A DNA stretch of 64,000 nucleotides from JAMXLO01 sp963719805 (GTDB lineage: Bacteria; Pseudomonadota; Alphaproteobacteria; Acetobacterales; Acetobacteraceae): the NCBI GenBank assembly GCA_963719805.1, contig CAVRDF010000003.1:773973-837972 (forward strand). Reading direction: 5' to 3'. A program made the position numbers and the translations under genes. Below, piece after piece: positions 1 through 9,426 of this stretch. The notes beneath the pieces are model-generated. The model had not been told where the DNA came from. It made no database searches and was given only the letters and a program-made list of their open reading frames with translations. Each line of letters opens with the position of its first letter. Within the stretch, counting starts at the first letter, position 1.

Positions 1-19
1 GGCGGCGGCTGATACTCAT
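1..19 (-). CDS. 5' end of a gene running off the left edge
   Basis: Only the first codons are present, reading MSISRR, which could begin a twin-arginine leader. The start is supported by a strong Shine-Dalgarno (GGAGGAAAG) a few bases upstream of the ATG. It would be the gene after the nitronate monooxygenase on the same strand, about 130 bp beyond its stop. Function cannot be judged. Confidence 0.4.
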
Positions 20-152
20 GACCTTTCCTCCGGTTATTATGTCTTTCCGCGTAAGCGGGCAGGCAGTGTGCGCGATGGCCAGCCTAAAGGACCAGCCCCG
101 CTCGAAACACCAATCCGTCATGGAGGTGTGTTTCGTTACCGCGCGAACCGGG

Positions 153-1113
153 TCAGCGCTCAGCGGCGCGGCGTGCCAGCAGATGCTCTGCCTCTGCGAC
201 GATGCGTGTCACGATATCAGCAGCGGGCGGTATGTCGTGGATCAAGGCACAGGCTTCGCCCGCAATGACGCCAGCAATGTCGAAATCGCCACGTGCTCGT
301 GCTGCAACGTACTCGCGGCCAACTTCTTCCGATCGTGCCTCAAGTTCATCCTCATGGCCCAGCCAGCGCTCGAGATGAGCGTTGCGCAGCAGCCGGCCGG
401 TATAGGGCGCGGGCCAGCGATTGCGGCGCGACAGATCGAAGACGATCGAACGAACAGTCTGACCACCGGCCGCCTCGACGATGCGCCGCTTGGCCGCAGG
501 GTGTCCGTCAGCCTCCTGCGAGGCGTAAAAGCGCGTACCCATCAACGCGCCCTCAGCGCCCAGCATCATCGCCGCGGCCAGGCCACGGCCATCGGCAATC
601 CCGCCCGCGGCGACGACGGGCGTGCCGGGACACGTATCCACAACCTGTGGCAACAGGGTGAACAGCGGCTCATTTTGGCCGTGGCCACCTGCCTCGGTTC
701 CCTGCACGATAATGACATCTGCTCCGGCGTCCGCTGCCTCGCGTGCCTGCGTCACAGTCTGCACCTGACAGATCAGGCGCGCGCCGGCTGCGCGGATGGT
801 GGGAGCGAATGGACGTGGGTCGCCGAACGACAGCATCACGGCGACTGGTTGTCGGGCGAGCGCCGCCTCGAGCAAGCCGGGCCGTTTTTGCCAGACTCCA
901 GGTGATGAAACCGCAGCCGATGCGAACATTGCCAGCGTTTGTCCATTCCCGCTCTATCCACTCGCCGTCGCCATAGCCGCCGCCGAGCATGCCGAGGCCG
1001 CCGGCCTGACTGACTGCCCCCGCGAGCTTGCCGCAGGAAACCAGATCCATCGGCGCCAGCAGGATCGGGTGTTCGATGCCCAGCGTCTGTGTCAGGCGAT
1101 TACGAATGGCCAT
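153..1113 (-). pseudogene. nitronate monooxygenase (NMO/2-nitropropane dioxygenase family), frameshifted
   Basis: NMO enzymes are FMN-dependent oxidases that convert alkyl nitronates to carbonyl compounds and nitrite. The N-terminal part (from ATG at 1113, MAIRNRLTQTLGIEHPI) shows the ILLAPMD and GGLGMLGGG segments of the TIM barrel. The rest, in another frame, carries the VIVQGTEAGGHG phosphate-binding stretch and the PVVAAGGIADG motif. The two halves join perfectly if one base is removed from the five-T run at 885-889, giving WSLAKRPGLLEAAL. The gene is therefore complete apart from one homopolymer insertion, more likely an assembly error than real decay. About 320 aa when restored, normal for the family. 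It follows a small gene and the S9 peptidase on the same strand. Confidence 0.85.
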
Positions 1114-1200
1114 GGCGGTTTTTCCGAGCGGAGCAGGAGCAAGCTGGCAGGAGCACCGACAGTGCCGCAATCGGCAGGGGTTTGATCGGCTGGCCTGTTG

Positions 1201-1389
1201 TCATGAGCCTGGTGGGAAATACGCATCCTCGAACTCGTCCAACATGGCACGTAGCTCGACAAGCATTGTTCGCATGAGCTTCTTCTGTGGCTGATCGCAC
1301 AGACCCTCGCTGGCGATTTCGCTCAACCGTTGATTTGCCTGTACCAGAAGCTTCAAGGCCTTACGTTCGATGAGGTCGGTCATCTGCAT
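1201..1389 (-). CDS. small hypothetical protein, 62 aa
   Basis: An acidic, helical-looking protein (MQMTDLIERKALKLLVQANQ...) lying between the S9 peptidase and the NMO on the same strand, with short gaps on both sides, so probably in the same transcription unit. The start may instead be the second methionine, MTDLIERK. No family recognised. Coding character is suggested by amphipathic leucine spacing and the lack of a competing gene on the other strand. Confidence 0.5.
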   Translation of the reverse strand: MQMTDLIERKALKLLVQANQRLSEIASEGLCDQPQKKLMRTMLVELRAMLDEFEDAYFPPGS

Positions 1390-1416
1390 CCCTGTATCGT
1401 CATGCGCCCGCCGTCG

Positions 1417-3312
1417 CTAGAACGCCAGTCCGGTACGGAAGACCAGCGCGGCATAGAAATATAATTCGGCATCGAGCGCACGCATGATGTTCGGTGCCTT
1501 GCGGAAGCCGTGCTGTTCGCCGCTGAACAGCAGATAACCCACAGGAACGCCCTTGTTGCGCAGCGCTTCCACCATCACCTCGGTCTGGTTTGGCGGAACG
1601 ACCTTGTCTTCATCACCTTGGAAGAAGATCACCGGCCGATCGAGCTTGGCGGCGTGGTGCAGCGGCGAACGCTCGCGGTATAGCTGCTCATTGCCGGCAA
1701 GCGGTGCAATCAGCCAGTCGAGATAGTGAGATTCGAACTTGTGCGTATCGCGCGCCAGAGCGGTCACGTCGCTGACGCCGTAATGGCTGGCACCGCCGGC
1801 GAATGCATTGCGCGCCAGCACCATCAGCGTCGTGTAGCCGCCTGCACTACCGCCGGTGATCACGATGCGGTCCGCATCGGCGCTGCCACGCTGCACAAGG
1901 AAGCGGGCCGCATTGATGCAGTCGTCCACGTCGACCACGCCCCACTGGCCTTGCAACCGGCCGCGATAGGCGCGCCCGTAGCTGCTGCTGCCACCGTAAT
2001 TCACGTCCAGCACGCCAATGCCGCGGCTGGTCCAGTACTGCGTGCGCAAATCGAGCACCCCAGGCGCGAATGCGGTCGGGCCGCCGTGACACTTCACCAG
2101 CAGCGGTGCGCGTGTGCCGGCGCCGGCAACGAAATCGGGATTGGCTGGTGGATAGTAGAACGCGTGGGCACTTCGGCCGCCTTCGGTGGGGAAGGTGATG
2201 TGCTCCGGCATCGCGAGATATTGGGCAATCCCTGGCTGTATCGTCGACGAACGCCGTAACACCTCTGGCTTGCCGCTGCGCAGGTCGAGACGCACGATCG
2301 ACGCTGGCTCGTTCGGCGCTGCCGCGCGAAACACCGCTTCGCCCCCGCGCGCACGCACGTAGCCATAGTCGGTGTACGGCAGATCGATCGGGATCAACGT
2401 GTGCGCCGCAGCGTCAATCTGCGCCAGGCGGGCGAACCCGTTCTCCCAGTACGTGCAGACAATGCGATCATGTCCGGCGAAGGCGTAGCTCGACGTGCCG
2501 AACACCCACGGCGGCTGCGAGAAATCGGCCTCACGCGGACACAAAGCTTCGGTTGCTTCGCCGTTCAGACGATACAGGTTCCACCAGCCGCTGCTGTCCG
2601 AAATGAAGTGCAACGTGCCGTTCGGCGACCATTCAGGCTGCAGCACGGACTCACCCGCGCCGCCGGCGACCATTCGAGGGTTGGTGGGTATTCCGTCGGG
2701 TCCAATGCCGGCGAGCCACAGCTCGGTTTCGACCCACGGCATGTTGGGATGCCGCCAGTTGATCCAGGCGATTTGCCGCCCATCCGGTGAGAGCCGCGGC
2801 GCCGCGTAGAAATCGCTGCCGCTGGCGAGGACGCGGCCCTCGCCACCCGACGTCAGATCGATATCGACGATGCTGTTGACCACGTCACCGCCGATATGGG
2901 TCTCGCGCACTCCGATCCAGCGGTTGCGTTGCGGATCGATGGTGCCATCGGCGTAGCGGTGCATGCCGTCATCCGGTGTCAGGGGAACCGGCGCGCTGCC
3001 GGCGGCGTGCCGATACAGCCGCTGGTCGGCCATGTTGGAGAACCAGCTTATGCCCTGGTGCACGACCGTCGGCGCGCCGCCATACTCATGGACACGCGAG
3101 CGCGCATTGAACCCGCGAGGCGTCACATCCTCTGCGGCATTGCCAGGGCGATGCCGCATCAGCACGCTGCGGCCCTGCTCCTGCGGGCGGCTTTCCACCC
3201 AATAGACGTCGGTGCCGTCGAACTGGGTGCCGAACAAGCCGATCGAGCCCGCAACAATCAGCTCGGACGTGATCGGGGATAGCCAGGAGCCATAGGGTCG
3301 CATCGTCGGCAT
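1417..3312 (-). CDS. S9 family (prolyl oligopeptidase-like) serine peptidase
   Basis: Predicted dipeptidyl/acylaminoacyl peptidase of about 631 aa: an N-terminal beta-propeller with WD-like strands (for example RQIAWINWRHPNMPW) followed by an alpha/beta-hydrolase domain from about residue 400. The catalytic triad is visible: Ser489 in GGSAGGYTT, Asp569 in QGDEDKVVP and His601 in GEQHGF. I chose the ATG at 3310-3312 (MPTMRPYG) because GGAAGG lies about 9 bases upstream; the 21 extra residues of the longer frame are not peptidase-like. No signal peptide, so cytoplasmic. It is divergent from the MoxR gene, with fewer than 80 bp between starts, so the two promoters must lie in or near that gap. 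Confidence 0.93.
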   Translation of the reverse strand: MPTMRPYGSWLSPITSELIVAGSIGLFGTQFDGTDVYWVESRPQEQGRSVLMRHRPGNAAEDVTPRGFNARSRVHEYGGAPTVVHQGISWFSNMADQRLYRHAAGSAPVPLTPDDGMHRYADGTIDPQRNRWIGVRETHIGGDVVNSIVDIDLTSGGEGRVLASGSDFYAAPRLSPDGRQIAWINWRHPNMPWVETELWLAGIGPDGIPTNPRMVAGGAGESVLQPEWSPNGTLHFISDSSGWWNLYRLNGEATEALCPREADFSQPPWVFGTSSYAFAGHDRIVCTYWENGFARLAQIDAAAHTLIPIDLPYTDYGYVRARGGEAVFRAAAPNEPASIVRLDLRSGKPEVLRRSSTIQPGIAQYLAMPEHITFPTEGGRSAHAFYYPPANPDFVAGAGTRAPLLVKCHGGPTAFAPGVLDLRTQYWTSRGIGVLDVNYGGSSSYGRAYRGRLQGQWGVVDVDDCINAARFLVQRGSADADRIVITGGSAGGYTTLMVLARNAFAGGASHYGVSDVTALARDTHKFESHYLDWLIAPLAGNEQLYRERSPLHHAAKLDRPVIFFQGDEDKVVPPNQTEVMVEALRNKGVPVGYLLFSGEQHGFRKAPNIMRALDAELYFYAALVFRTGLAF

Positions 3313-3387
3313 CCGCGGATTCCCTTCCACCTTGCGGGCTGTTCGCTCTGGCCCGAAACTCTGTCCCAGATGCACAGGGAGCCCCGA

Positions 3388-4237
3388 GTGAGCGCCTCAT
3401 TCAAGAGTACCGAACGTTATATCGCCTCGCGCGACCTGGAAGTCGCGGTAAACGCCTCGGTCACGTTGCAGCGGCCATTGCTGGTGAAAGGCGAACCCGG
3501 CACCGGCAAGACAGTGCTGGCACACGAAGTCGCCCAGGCGCTCGGCCTCGACCTGATCGAATGGCATATCAAGTCCACCACCAAGGCGCAGCAAGGGCTC
3601 TACGAATACGATGCGGTCTCCCGTTTGCGTGATGGCCAGTTGGGTGATCCGCGCGTGCACGACATTGCCAACTATATCGTGCGCGGCAAACTATGGGACG
3701 CCTTCGAAGCCGATCGGCCCGTCGTTGTGCTGATCGATGAGGTGGATAAGGCCGATATCGAATTTCCCAACGATCTGCTGCTCGAACTCGATCGCATGCG
3801 GTTTTTCGTCTATGAGACGCGGCAGAACGTCGAGGCGAAGCATCGGCCCGTCGTCATCATTACCTCGAACAACGAGAAGGAACTGCCGGACGCGTTTCTG
3901 CGCCGCTGTTTCTTCCACTACATCCGCTTTCCCGATCGCGAGACGATGGAACGGATCGTGCAGGCGCACTATCCGGACCTGCGGCACGATCTGGCGCGCG
4001 AGGCGCTGAACGTGTTCTTCCAGATACGCGAGGTTCCGGGGCTGAAAAAGAAGCCCAGTACCGGCGGAACTGCTGGACTGGCTGAAGCTGCTGATGGTGG
4101 AGGATCTGCCGACGGAGGCGCTGCGCACCAATGAGAAGCATCTGGTCATCCCGCCGCTCTACGGCGCGCTGCTGAAAAACGAGCAGGACGTGCATCTGTT
4201 CGAACGCCTGGCGTTCCTGGCGCGGCGCGGCGCCTGA
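3388..4237 (+). pseudogene. MoxR-family AAA+ ATPase, frameshifted near the C-terminus
   Basis: MoxR-type ATPases are chaperone-like factors that work with VWA-domain partners. Walker A GEPGTGKT lies at residues 35-42, Walker B is VVVLIDEVDKAD, sensor-1 is VIITSNNEKELPDAF and the arginine finger region is RRCFFHY. The GTG at 3388 is preferred over ATG 3370 because AGGGAG at 3376 gives it proper spacing. The frame breaks after LKKKPST: removing one G near 4061-4067 restores the conserved tail, ending in LLKNEQDVHLFERLAFLARRGA at 4237. The stop overlaps the ATG of the VWA gene (TGATG), so the pair is translationally coupled. The break is probably a sequencing insertion. Confidence 0.88.
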
Positions 4238-5416
4238 TGTTCGCGCATCTGATCGAAGGCTTGCGGCAAGCGGGATTGCCGACATCGATCACCGAATACC
4301 TGACGCTGCTCGGTGCGATGAAGGCCGGCGTGGCGGAGTGGAGCGTGGATGACTTCTACTATTTGAGCCGCGCGACATTGGTGAAGGACGAACGCCACCT
4401 CGATCGGTTTGATCGGGTATTCGCGCAGTGCTTCAAGGGGTTGGAGGCGCCCGAAGGGGTGCTGCCACGTCACCTGCCTGAGGAGTGGCTGCGCAAGCTG
4501 GCGGAGAAGCTGCTATCGCCGGAGGAGATGGCGAAGATCCAGGCGCTTGGCGGGTTCGAGGCGCTGATGCAGCGCCTGGCGGAACTGCTGGCCGAGCAGA
4601 AAGGGCGGCACCAGGGTGGCTCCAAGTGGATCGGCACTGCCGGCACGTCGCCGTTCGGCGCCTATGGCTACAATCCCGAAGGCGTGCGCATCGGCCAGCA
4701 TGAATTCGCGCCATCGCCGCGCTGTGAAGGTGTGGGATCGGCGCGATTTCCGCGACCTGGACGATACGGTGGAGCAGGGCACCCGGAACCTGAAGCTGGC
4801 GCTGCGCCGGTTGCGCCGCTTCGCGCGGCAGGGTGCGGCAACCGAACTCGATCTGCCGGACACCATCCGATCGACGGCGAAGAATGCAGGCTCGCTCGAC
4901 CTGAAGATGGTGCCGGAGCGCCACAACGCCGTGAAGGTATTGCTGTTCCTCGATGTCGGTGGATCGATGGACGATTTCGTGAAGCTGTCCGAGGAGCTGT
5001 TCTCGGCGGCGCGCTCTGAGTTCAAGCACCTGGAGTACTTCTACTTCCACAACTTTCCCTATGAGCGCGTGTGGAAGAACAATCGTCGGCGCCACGACGA
5101 GAAGCTCTCCACTCTCGAGGTGATCCGCAAGTACGGCCCAGACTATAAACTGATCTTCGTCGGCGATGCGGCGATGAGCCCGTACGAGATCACCATGCCG
5201 GGCGGCAGTGTCGAGCACATGAACGATGAACCCGGCCGGGTTTGGCTGGAGCGGCTGACCTCGCATTACAGCCGTGCCGCCTGGCTCAATCCGACACCGC
5301 GGCATTCGTGGCAGCACGTGCGGTCCATCGGGATGACCAGCGAGTTGATGGAAGGCCGCATGTATCCGCTGACGGTCAACGGCATCGACGAGATGTCGCG
5401 CGAATTGAGCCACTAG
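4237..5416 (+). pseudogene. VWA domain-containing CoxE-like protein, frameshifted
   Basis: Partner of the preceding MoxR ATPase; this pairing is typical of the CoxD/CoxE-like arrangement. The N-terminal part has the conserved segment from GGSKWIGTAGTSPFG to NPEGVRIGQHE. The C-terminal part carries KVLLFLDVGGSMDD, a MIDAS DxGGS variant of the VWA fold, followed by EYFYFHNFPYE and IFVGDAAMSPYEI. The two frames fuse after removal of one T in the GAATTC near 4713, giving GQHESRHRRAVKVWD as in homologues. Restored length is about 392 aa. Two adjacent coupled genes each carrying one extra base argues for assembly error. Confidence 0.88.
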
Positions 5417-5442
5417 CGGACTCGCAAACAGGAGGCAAAGAA

Positions 5443-6189
5443 ATGCCGCGTCTCGCAGGCAAAGTGGCATTCATTACCGGGGCCGGGACAGGTATTGGCC
5501 GTGCCACGGCGATCCTGTTCGCTCGTGAGGGCGCCCGCGTCGCGATCGCCGAGATCGACGCGGCGGCAGGAGAGGAAACTGCACATCTTGCCGGCAATGG
5601 TGCCATCGCGATCCGTACTGACGTGACCGACGAGGCCAGTATACAGGCTGCGGTGCGTAGTGCGGTGAAGCAGTTCGGCGGGCTGCATGTGCTACACAAC
5701 AACGCCGGCGGTTCGACGCCGCAGGACAACACCGTGGTTGATGCGCCGTTGGAAGAGTTCTGGCGCGTCATCAAGCTGGACCTGTTCGGCACCTTCCTCG
5801 GTTGCCGCGTTGGCATCCCGGAGATCGCCCGCTCCGGCGGCGGCTCCGTGATCAACATGTCGTCCAACGTCGCGCTGATGGGGATCGCGGGCCGTGACTG
5901 CTACACTGCCGCCAAGGGCGGCGTCGCGGCGATGACTCGCTCAATGGCGGTGGAATTCGCGTCGAAGCGCGTCCGCGTCAACGCCATTGCACCGTCCGCG
6001 ACCATGACAGAGCGCGTGCGCAAGCTGGTGGCTGGCAATGCAGCGCTCGGCCGGCTCGCTGATTCACATCTGCTCGGCCTGATCGAACCGCAGGACATCG
6101 CCAACATGGCCCTGTTCCTGGCATCGGACGAATCGCGTCTGGTGACGGGACAGGTGTATCCTGTGGACAGCGGCGTGACGATATCCTGA
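5443..6189 (+). CDS. short-chain dehydrogenase/reductase (SDR)
   Basis: Classical 248-aa NAD(P)-dependent oxidoreductase. The cofactor motif TGAGTGIG is at residues 12-19, NNAG at 86-89, catalytic Ser in INMSS (around 140) and the YTAAK pair Tyr154/Lys158. The ATG at 5443 follows a strong AGGAGG; the in-frame extension upstream is the tail of the VWA gene read in another frame. First gene of a tight five-gene operon (SDR, MMCE-like, sulfurtransferase, hydrolase, SDR) that looks catabolic. Substrate unknown. Confidence 0.93.
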   Translation: MPRLAGKVAFITGAGTGIGRATAILFAREGARVAIAEIDAAAGEETAHLAGNGAIAIRTDVTDEASIQAAVRSAVKQFGGLHVLHNNAGGSTPQDNTVVDAPLEEFWRVIKLDLFGTFLGCRVGIPEIARSGGGSVINMSSNVALMGIAGRDCYTAAKGGVAAMTRSMAVEFASKRVRVNAIAPSATMTERVRKLVAGNAALGRLADSHLLGLIEPQDIANMALFLASDESRLVTGQVYPVDSGVTIS

Positions 6190-6199
6190 GGAGGCGGCC

Positions 6200-6619
6200 A
6201 TGAAGATCAAGCGCGTCGAGCACATCGCCATTGCGGTGAACTCGCTCAACCAGTCGATGAACCTGCTGCGCGACACCTTCGGCATTCCACTGGAATATGA
6301 GGAGCAGATCGGTGCGACCCGCCTTGCCATGCTGCCGGTCGGCGAAACCTATATCGAGCTTTTGGAAAGCAAGGCGCCCGATTCAGGTGTGAGCAAGTGG
6401 ATTGCCGAAAAAGGCGAAGGCCTGTTCCACATCTGCTTCGAGGTCGAGGACCTCGATGGTGCGCTCGCGGAGCTCAAGGCCAAGGGCGTAAAGCTGCGCG
6501 ACGAAACGCCGCGTATCGGCCACGGCGGGGCGCGCATCGCGTTCATCGACCCTGCCTCTACCGGCAATGTGCTGATCGAACTCGCGGAGCTTCCCGCTGA
6601 ACATGGAGCGCACGCATGA
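6200..6619 (+). CDS. methylmalonyl-CoA epimerase-like VOC family protein
   Basis: A 139-aa vicinal-oxygen-chelate protein. The family enzyme converts (2S)- to (2R)-methylmalonyl-CoA in the propionyl-CoA pathway using a metal held by two His and a Glu. Here His8 (VEHIAIAV), His77 (GLFHICFEV) and Glu128 (NVLIELAE) are in the expected places, and GHGGARIAFIDP is typical. It starts 10 bp after the SDR behind GAGGAGG. The neighbours are not mutase or carboxylase genes, so a related VOC role on another acyl-CoA or keto substrate is possible. Confidence 0.85.
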   Translation: MKIKRVEHIAIAVNSLNQSMNLLRDTFGIPLEYEEQIGATRLAMLPVGETYIELLESKAPDSGVSKWIAEKGEGLFHICFEVEDLDGALAELKAKGVKLRDETPRIGHGGARIAFIDPASTGNVLIELAELPAEHGAHA

Positions 6620-7488
6620 GCGGCTTTGTCCATCCTGAGTACCTGGTCGAGACCGACTGGCTCGCCGGTCATCTGAACGATCCGAATGTGGTCGTGCTTG
6701 ATTGCACCACGCATCTGATCCCCGACCCGAAGATCACCTACCAGGTGAAGCCCGGCCGCGAGGACTTCGAGGCCGGGCACATTCCCGGCGCGCAGTTCGT
6801 CGATATGCTGCGCGACGTTTCGGATACCTCGCAGACGCTGCGCTTCATGCGCCAGGCTCCGGATGACTTCGCCGCCGCGATGCGCCGCCTGGGAGTCAGC
6901 AACGGCACACGCGTGATCACCTACAGCACCGCCAATGTCTGGTGGGCGACGCGGATGTGGTGGCTGATGCACGAGTTCGGCTACGACAATGCAGCGGTGC
7001 TGAACGGCGGCTGGCAGAAGTGGCAGCGTGAAGGCCGGCCGGTTGAGATCGGAGCGGCACGAGCACGACCCTCCGGCAATTTCACTGTGCGCGAAGTCCG
7101 CAACCTGATGGTCGGCAAAGAGGAAGTGCGGCGTGCCGTCGGTGATGGTGCCATCTGCACGATCAACGCGTTACAGCCGCAGCAGCATACCGGCGCCGGC
7201 GGCAACAGCTACGGCCGCCCCGGCCGTATTGCCGGCAGCGTGAATGTGCCGGCTATGCACCTGCTTGATCCGGAGACGAATGCGTTCCTGCCAGCCGATG
7301 AATTGCGCAAGCGCTTCGAAGCGGTGGGTGCGATGAACCGGCCGGTGATCAACTATTGCGGCGGCGGTATCGCGGCAAGTGCTGATGCGCTGGCTCTGAT
7401 CATGCTGGGCCACAAGGACGTGAAACTGTATGACGCCTCGTTGTCCGAATGGGCCAAGGACGAAAGTTTGCCGATGGAGACAGGCTGA
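6616..7488 (+). CDS. two-domain sulfurtransferase (rhodanese/3-mercaptopyruvate type)
   Basis: A 290-aa protein with two rhodanese folds. The first, inactive, holds DFEAGHIPGAQFVD; the second holds the active-site loop YCGGGIAAS with Cys248 as the presumed persulfide carrier, preceded by GRIAGSVNVPA. The start codon overlaps the epimerase stop (ATGA), which implies coupled translation. The CGGGI loop differs from the CGSGVTA of standard MST and the CRKGVT of thiosulfate rhodanese, so the donor is uncertain. Its place in a dehydrogenase/hydrolase operon is unusual and may mean removal of sulfur or thio-CoA by-products. Confidence 0.9.
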   Translation: MSGFVHPEYLVETDWLAGHLNDPNVVVLDCTTHLIPDPKITYQVKPGREDFEAGHIPGAQFVDMLRDVSDTSQTLRFMRQAPDDFAAAMRRLGVSNGTRVITYSTANVWWATRMWWLMHEFGYDNAAVLNGGWQKWQREGRPVEIGAARARPSGNFTVREVRNLMVGKEEVRRAVGDGAICTINALQPQQHTGAGGNSYGRPGRIAGSVNVPAMHLLDPETNAFLPADELRKRFEAVGAMNRPVINYCGGGIAASADALALIMLGHKDVKLYDASLSEWAKDESLPMETG

Positions 7489-7522
7489 ACGAGGAACACC
7501 GCAAAGCCGGGAGATGTGAATC

Positions 7523-8326
7523 ATGTTGTTGCCCCTCGATAATCGTCTGATCGCTTATGACCTGATTGGTCCTGACACCGCGCCTGTTGTCTGCATGACG
7601 CATTCGCTCGCGTCGGACAGCGGGATGTGGGCGGAACAGGTGCCCGCACTGGTGCGTGCCGGCTTCCGCGTATTGCGTATCGACATGCGTGGCCACGGTG
7701 GCAGTACGCCGGTCGAGGGTGACTATACGATGAGCGAGCTTGCGCTGGATGTGGCCAATACGCTTGAAGCGCTGAGCATCCCACGCGTCCATTTCATCGG
7801 CCTTTCCATTGGCGGGATGCTGGGGCAGGCATTCGCGCTGGAACACCACAGCAAACTTGCGTCCGCCATGTGGTGTGACACGCTGCCTGCCACGCCAGCT
7901 GGCGCATCGGAGGTCTGGCAGCAGCGGGTTGATACCGTCAGCCGATCGCATTCTCTGGCACCGCTGGCCGACGTGACCATAGACCGCTGGCTCACTCCCG
8001 CGCTGAGGGATCTGCGCCCCGGCCGCTGGAAGCAGATCCGTGACACCATCATCGGCACCTCGCCTGAGGGATATCTCGGCTGCGTCGCGGCTATCCGCAA
8101 CTTCGATTTCACCGCACGGCTGCCGATGCTGCGCGTGCCGGTGCTTGTCGTATGCGGAGCGGACGATGCAGGGACGCCGCCGGCAGAGAACCGCAGGATC
8201 GCCAGTTCGATCGTGGGGGCACGCTATGAGGAGATTGCCAACGCGCGGCATTTCCCGAATGTCGAGCATCCCGAGACATTCAATCGCATCATGACGGAGT
8301 GGCTGAACTCCCGTATGCGGGCCTGA
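7523..8326 (+). CDS. alpha/beta-fold hydrolase (3-oxoadipate enol-lactonase-like)
   Basis: A 267-aa hydrolase with the nucleophile elbow GLSIGG (Ser95), the oxyanion/strand region MRGHGGS, an acid in CGADDAGTP (about 217) and a terminal His in NARHFPN. Closest in overall look to PcaD-type enol-lactonases and related esterases; the operon contains no other ring-cleavage gene, so the substrate is open. It lies 34 bp after the sulfurtransferase and 12 bp before the second SDR. Confidence 0.88.
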   Translation: MLLPLDNRLIAYDLIGPDTAPVVCMTHSLASDSGMWAEQVPALVRAGFRVLRIDMRGHGGSTPVEGDYTMSELALDVANTLEALSIPRVHFIGLSIGGMLGQAFALEHHSKLASAMWCDTLPATPAGASEVWQQRVDTVSRSHSLAPLADVTIDRWLTPALRDLRPGRWKQIRDTIIGTSPEGYLGCVAAIRNFDFTARLPMLRVPVLVVCGADDAGTPPAENRRIASSIVGARYEEIANARHFPNVEHPETFNRIMTEWLNSRMRA

Positions 8327-8338
8327 AGGAGCTGCAAG

Positions 8339-9118
8339 ATGCGCCTGCACGGTAAGATCGGTATCGTAACTGCTGCGGCATCCGGTATGGGGCGTGCCGG
8401 CGCGCTGCGTTTCGCACAGGAAGGTGCCGCGGTTGGCGTGGTGGACCTGGATGAGGCAGGCGCCGCCGCGGTGGCGAAGCAGATCACCGATGCCGGTGGC
8501 AAAGCGATCGCGTTGGCGGGCGACCTTCGGCAGGACTCGTTCGCGCGCGAGATCGTCCGCCGCACCGCCAATGCGTTCGGCGGACTCGATTTCGTCTGGA
8601 ACCATGTCGGGCATCCCGGTCCCGCGGCGATCGAGGGACTTGATTGGAAGGACTTCGAGCTGGCGATGGACCTGAACGTGCGCACGGTGCTGGTCACCAC
8701 CGAGGCGGCGATCCCGGAACTGCGCGCGCGTGGCGGCGGCGCGCTGCTCTACACTGCTTCGACGTCAGGTCTCACCGGCTCGCAGTTCAGCCCAGTCTAT
8801 AACATCGCGAAGTTCGGCGTCGTCGGCCTGGTGCATGGTCTGGCGAAGCGCTATGCGCGCGAGAAGATCCGGGTGAATGCTGTCTGCCCGGGTCCGACGG
8901 ACACGCCGATGCTGCGGGTGTTCGTGGCTCGTCCGGACAGTCAGTTGCCACCGGGCGAGACGGCCGAAACGCTGGTGGCCAAGCGCGGCGGTCAGGTGCC
9001 GATGGGCCGCCCGGCGCGGCCGGAAGAAGTCGCCAATGCGGCGCTGTTCCTGATCTCCGACGAGGCGTCCTATATCACCGGCGTCGCACTGCCGGTCGAT
9101 GGTGGCGCTACCGCGTGA
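8339..9118 (+). CDS. short-chain dehydrogenase/reductase (SDR)
   Basis: A 259-aa oxidoreductase with the glycine motif TAAASGMG, Ser in TASTSG (about 141), Tyr154 and Lys158 in YNIAK, and PVDGG near the C-terminus. The usual NNAG is NHVG here, which may alter the active-site water network. Starts 12 bp after the hydrolase behind GGAG. Last gene of the operon; its 3' end overlaps the convergent ABM gene by about 50 bp. Confidence 0.92.
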   Translation: MRLHGKIGIVTAAASGMGRAGALRFAQEGAAVGVVDLDEAGAAAVAKQITDAGGKAIALAGDLRQDSFAREIVRRTANAFGGLDFVWNHVGHPGPAAIEGLDWKDFELAMDLNVRTVLVTTEAAIPELRARGGGALLYTASTSGLTGSQFSPVYNIAKFGVVGLVHGLAKRYAREKIRVNAVCPGPTDTPMLRVFVARPDSQLPPGETAETLVAKRGGQVPMGRPARPEEVANAALFLISDEASYITGVALPVDGGATA

Positions 9119-9396
9119 CGCTGTACCTGATAGTCCTCGCGCACACTGCCTGCGCGCAGCTCCGGTGCCATAGGCGGCCGTGTCGCGTTCAGCTTGGCGT
9201 GCGCGTCGAGGGCCGCCTGGTCGCGCCACAACTCCACCAATACGAGCTTGTCGGCGTCCAGTGCGCTCTGGAAGATTTCGAACTGCTCGCAGCCGTCCTC
9301 TTGCATGCATTCCTTGCAGCGTGCGCGAAATGCGCCGGCCAATTCGGCACCTTTGCCGGGCTTGGCATTGATCGTGACGACGAGGCGGACGGCCAT
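9070..9396 (-). CDS. antibiotic biosynthesis monooxygenase (ABM/YgiN-type) domain protein
   Basis: A single ferredoxin-like ABM domain: VVTINAKPGKGAELAGAF, EDGCEQFEIFQSALD, KLVLVELWRDQAALDAHAK and VREDYQVQR. Such proteins are cofactor-free monooxygenases or small degradative enzymes. Length 108 aa; the last dozen residues run over the convergent SDR gene, so the natural stop may be nearer the REDYQV motif. Probably functionally linked to the facing catabolic operon, but on the other strand together with nadC-nadA. Confidence 0.82.
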   Translation of the reverse strand: MAVRLVVTINAKPGKGAELAGAFRARCKECMQEDGCEQFEIFQSALDADKLVLVELWRDQAALDAHAKLNATRPPMAPELRAGSVREDYQVQRHAVAPPSTGSATPVI

Positions 9397-9426
9397 GATG
9401 GTTCTTCCCCTGCGAGCTTCAGCGCT

